Both the position numbers and the translations under genes were made by a program. Shown here piece by piece: positions 61,988 to 64,000 of a DNA stretch of 64,000 nt. The notes below the pieces were generated by a model. The model did not search any database. It saw nothing but the letters and a program-made list of their open reading frames with translations, and was not told the origin of the DNA. Numbering within the stretch: the first letter of the stretch is position 1; the number at the start of each line of letters is the position of its first letter. This DNA comes from Variibacter gotjawalensis (GTDB taxonomy: Bacteria; Pseudomonadota; Alphaproteobacteria; Rhizobiales; Xanthobacteraceae): NCBI RefSeq assembly GCF_002355335.1, contig NZ_AP014946.1, forward strand, positions 3,859,501 to 3,923,500, given 5' to 3'.

Positions 61988-63556
61988 ATGCACCGTTTGC
62001 TCAAAAGTCTTGCCGTTGTTTGCACTATTGCCACCGCGCCGTCGCTAGCGCAGGCGCAGACCACTCTTCGCGCCGTCATGCAGTCGGACCTCAAAATTCT
62101 TGACCCGATCTGGACGGGCGCCACGATCACGCAGCATCACGGCTACTTGATCTACGACACGCTGTTTGCCTTGGACGCCAACGGTGACGTGCAACCGCAG
62201 ATGGTAGAAAAATACGATGAGAGCGCGGACAAGCTGACCTACGTCTTCACGCTTCGCGACGGTCTGCTGTGGCACGATGGCGCGGCGGTCACCGCCGAAG
62301 ATTGTATCGCTTCGATCAAGCGCTGGTCGGCACGCGATCCACTCGGTCAGAAACTCGCGGGTTTCATCGAAACGATGACCGCGGACTCCGACCGAACCTT
62401 CACGATCAAGCTGAGATCGCAGACCGGTCATCTTCTTTCCGGCTTGGCTAAACCTGCCGCAAACGTGCCGTTTATGATGCCGAAGCGGATCGCCGAAACC
62501 GACCCGACAAAGCAGATCACCGAGTACGTCGGCTCCGGACCTTTCGTGTTCAAGAGTGACGAATGGAAGCCCGGCAACAAAACCGTTTACGTCAAGTTCG
62601 ACAAATACAAGCCCCGCGCTGAGCCGCCGTCAGGTCTCGCGGGAGGGAAAATCCCCTATCTCGATCGCGTCGAGTGGCTGGCCGTCACCGATAAAATGTC
62701 GGCTCTCAATGCATTGCTCCAGGGCGAAATCGACTACGTCGAAGGCGTCCCCCACGACTACATCCAGCTGCTGCAAGATAGCCCCGGCATCGTCCTCTTC
62801 CTTCGCAAGAAGCTCAGCAATCAGATCGTTCTGCGCCCCAACCACCTGCACAAGCCGTTCGACAATCCGAAAGCGCGGCAGGCACTTTGGTACGCGCTCA
62901 ACCAGAAGGATTTCCTCGACGCGGTCGTAGGTAATCCGAATTATTATGCGGTGTGTAAGTCCTACTTCATTTGCGGCACGGCCCTTGCGAGTCCAGTTGG
63001 CATGGAAGACCTTTTAACATCCGATGCCGCCAAGGCCCGGGCGCTCCTGAAGGAGAGCGGCTATGACGGCGCGCCTATCGTACTCATGCAGGCGACCGAC
63101 ACGCTGATGGTCAACGCACCTCCCGTCGCGAAGGCCTTGCTGGAAAAGGCAGGCTTCAACGTCGACATGCAAGCGATGGATTGGCAGACCCAGGTTGCGC
63201 GCAGGCAGCGGAAAGTTCCGCCCGACGCCGGTGGCTGGAGCTTATCGCTATCCAGCTTCGATTCAGCGGAGATCATGGATCCGATGGTCACCGCCATGAT
63301 GAATGCCAGCTGCGACAAGGGGCTGGCAGGCTGGCCCTGTGATAGCGGCATCGAGAAGCTTCGCGACGACTTCGCACGGGCGACGACACTGCCGGAGAAA
63401 CAAAAGATTGTCGAAGCGATCCAAATCCGCGAGCGGGAGATCGTCACTCACGTCCCGCTCGGACAATGGTATTCTGCTGGTGCATATCGCAAGAACGTCG
63501 ATGGCTTGGTCGACGGTCTCGCGTTAGGCTTCTGGAACATAAAGAAGAAGAACTGA
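61988..63556 (+). CDS. ABC transporter family-5 substrate-binding protein, array member 6
   Basis: 522 residues from the ATG at 61988. Signal peptide MHRLLKSLAVVCTIATAPSL, cut after AQAQ. Contains PIWTGATITQHHGYLIYDTL, HDGAAVTAEDCIASIKRW, CKSYFICG and CDKGLAGWPCD. Pocket segments FLRKKLSNQIVLRPN and WSLSLSSFDSAEIMDPMVTA are the most altered of the set; the loop carries two lysines where others have neutral residues. Ends WNIKKKN. The permease gene begins 78 bases later, so this is the receptor genetically closest to the channel. Confidence 0.93.
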   Translation: MHRLLKSLAVVCTIATAPSLAQAQTTLRAVMQSDLKILDPIWTGATITQHHGYLIYDTLFALDANGDVQPQMVEKYDESADKLTYVFTLRDGLLWHDGAAVTAEDCIASIKRWSARDPLGQKLAGFIETMTADSDRTFTIKLRSQTGHLLSGLAKPAANVPFMMPKRIAETDPTKQITEYVGSGPFVFKSDEWKPGNKTVYVKFDKYKPRAEPPSGLAGGKIPYLDRVEWLAVTDKMSALNALLQGEIDYVEGVPHDYIQLLQDSPGIVLFLRKKLSNQIVLRPNHLHKPFDNPKARQALWYALNQKDFLDAVVGNPNYYAVCKSYFICGTALASPVGMEDLLTSDAAKARALLKESGYDGAPIVLMQATDTLMVNAPPVAKALLEKAGFNVDMQAMDWQTQVARRQRKVPPDAGGWSLSLSSFDSAEIMDPMVTAMMNASCDKGLAGWPCDSGIEKLRDDFARATTLPEKQKIVEAIQIREREIVTHVPLGQWYSAGAYRKNVDGLVDGLALGFWNIKKKN

Positions 63557-63566
63557 CGAAAGTGCC

Positions 63567-63592
63567 CCGGGAGCGGCGCTTGCTTCTCCCGG
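63567..63592 (+). repeat. Intercistronic hairpin between array member 6 and the permease gene
   Basis: CCGGGAG (63567-63573) pairs with CTCCCGG (63586-63592) over 12 bases, without a T-run. Such hairpins often protect the upstream receptor message and lower permease output. Confidence 0.5.
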
Positions 63593-63634
63593 CTGAATGA
63601 ACCCGATTAATAACGCATAACTTTTTGGGGGCTT

Positions 63635-64000
63635 ATGTTCGGTTATATTCTGCAACGCCTCTTGTCGACGATTCCCGTCGTCATCCTCGTTGCGATTTTC
63701 GTTTTTGTGCTGCTGCGACTGGCGCCGGGCGATCCCGCCGCTGTCATCGCGGGTGATAACGCCAACGCGGAGCAGATCGCTCTGATCCGCACCAAACTCG
63801 GCCTCGATCAGCCGATCTACACGCAGTTCTTTCTGTGGATCGGCCACCTCATTCAGGGTGACTTCGGCGAGTCATTCTTTTTCAAAAAGTCGGTGGGCGA
63901 ACTCATCGCGAGCCGCATAGAGCCGACAATTGCTTTGTCCCTCGCAACCATCACGCTTGCGGTGATCATCGCCGTCCCGCTCGGCGTACTCGCCGCTTAC
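63635..64000 (+). CDS. ABC transporter permease, DppB/OppB family, 3' part beyond the window
   Basis: Translating from the ATG at 63635 (GGGGG 4 bases before it) gives 122 codons open to the right edge. It begins MFGYILQRLLSTIPVVILVA, a first membrane helix, then RLAPGDPAAVIAGDNANAEQ and IRTKLGLDQPIYTQFFLWIG, both typical of the DppB/OppB/GsiC permeases, and GDFGESFFFKKSVGELIASR. The next helix starts at TIALSLATITLAVIIAVPLG. Family members have about 310-330 residues, so two thirds are missing. A second permease and ATPases are expected to follow. Confidence 0.92.
   Translation, partial: MFGYILQRLLSTIPVVILVAIFVFVLLRLAPGDPAAVIAGDNANAEQIALIRTKLGLDQPIYTQFFLWIGHLIQGDFGESFFFKKSVGELIASRIEPTIALSLATITLAVIIAVPLGVLAAY

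Noticed and set aside
53152-63556. Idea that the six receptor genes are an assembly artefact of one gene
   Set aside because: Signal peptides, pocket loops and spacers all differ, and the proteins are clearly diverged from one another.

Overview
The window is chromosomal DNA from a GC-rich alphaproteobacterium of the Rhizobiales (Hyphomicrobiales). Pointers are a Ros/MucR regulator, the families DUF2336, DUF1491, DUF5330, DUF6456, DUF3750 and TIGR03808, a Tct tricarboxylate transporter, fused MocR-type regulation, and palindromic repeats between genes like those common in Bradyrhizobium/Rhodopseudomonas relatives. The genus cannot be fixed from sequence reading alone. No rRNA, tRNA, CRISPR array, transposase or phage gene was found.

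Layout. 1-4.1 kb: a YcgN-type cysteine-cluster gene (cut by the left edge), gabT-gabD for GABA degradation, and a divergent regulator that joins MerR-like, XRE-like and cupin domains. 4.4-14.5 kb: cell-envelope and housekeeping genes (class A penicillin-binding protein, DUF1214/DUF1254 pair, DUF2336, DUF1491, peptidoglycan-binding protein, PAS histidine kinase, DUF5330, sufE, DUF6456, MucR). 14.5-29.5 kb: cupin protein, oligopeptidase B, Baeyer-Villiger monooxygenase, Fe-type superoxide dismutase, a MocR regulator divergent from an FMN-binding protein, a GT39-like membrane glycosyltransferase, M20 peptidase, HerA-like ATPase and two small proteins. 29.6-31.3 kb: the folate operon folP-folB-folK. 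31.4-43.1 kb: both methylmalonyl-CoA mutase subunits, a secreted DUF3298-type protein, a large exported SGNH hydrolase, tctC-tctB-tctA and the mutase chaperone meaB. 43.3-53.0 kb: DUF2064 transferase, DUF3750, TIGR03808, an Fe-alcohol dehydrogenase/glutamine-synthetase-like pair, an SMP-30 lactonase-like gene, a Na/Pi cotransporter and a frameshifted DMT exporter.

53.1-64.0 kb is the most unusual part: six complete paralogous genes for family-5 ABC-transporter periplasmic binding proteins lie head to tail, followed by the start of one DppB-type permease that runs off the window. The six share scaffold and cysteines but differ at the places expected to face the ligand. Most have their own leader, and the leaders fall into recognisable duplicated classes. 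The simplest reading is an expanded receptor set feeding one or a few import channels.

At least five families of interspersed repeats occupy gaps between genes, and two good regulatory palindrome sets (MocR operators, DUF6456 leader) plus a PHO-box-like site upstream of the phosphate transporter are visible.
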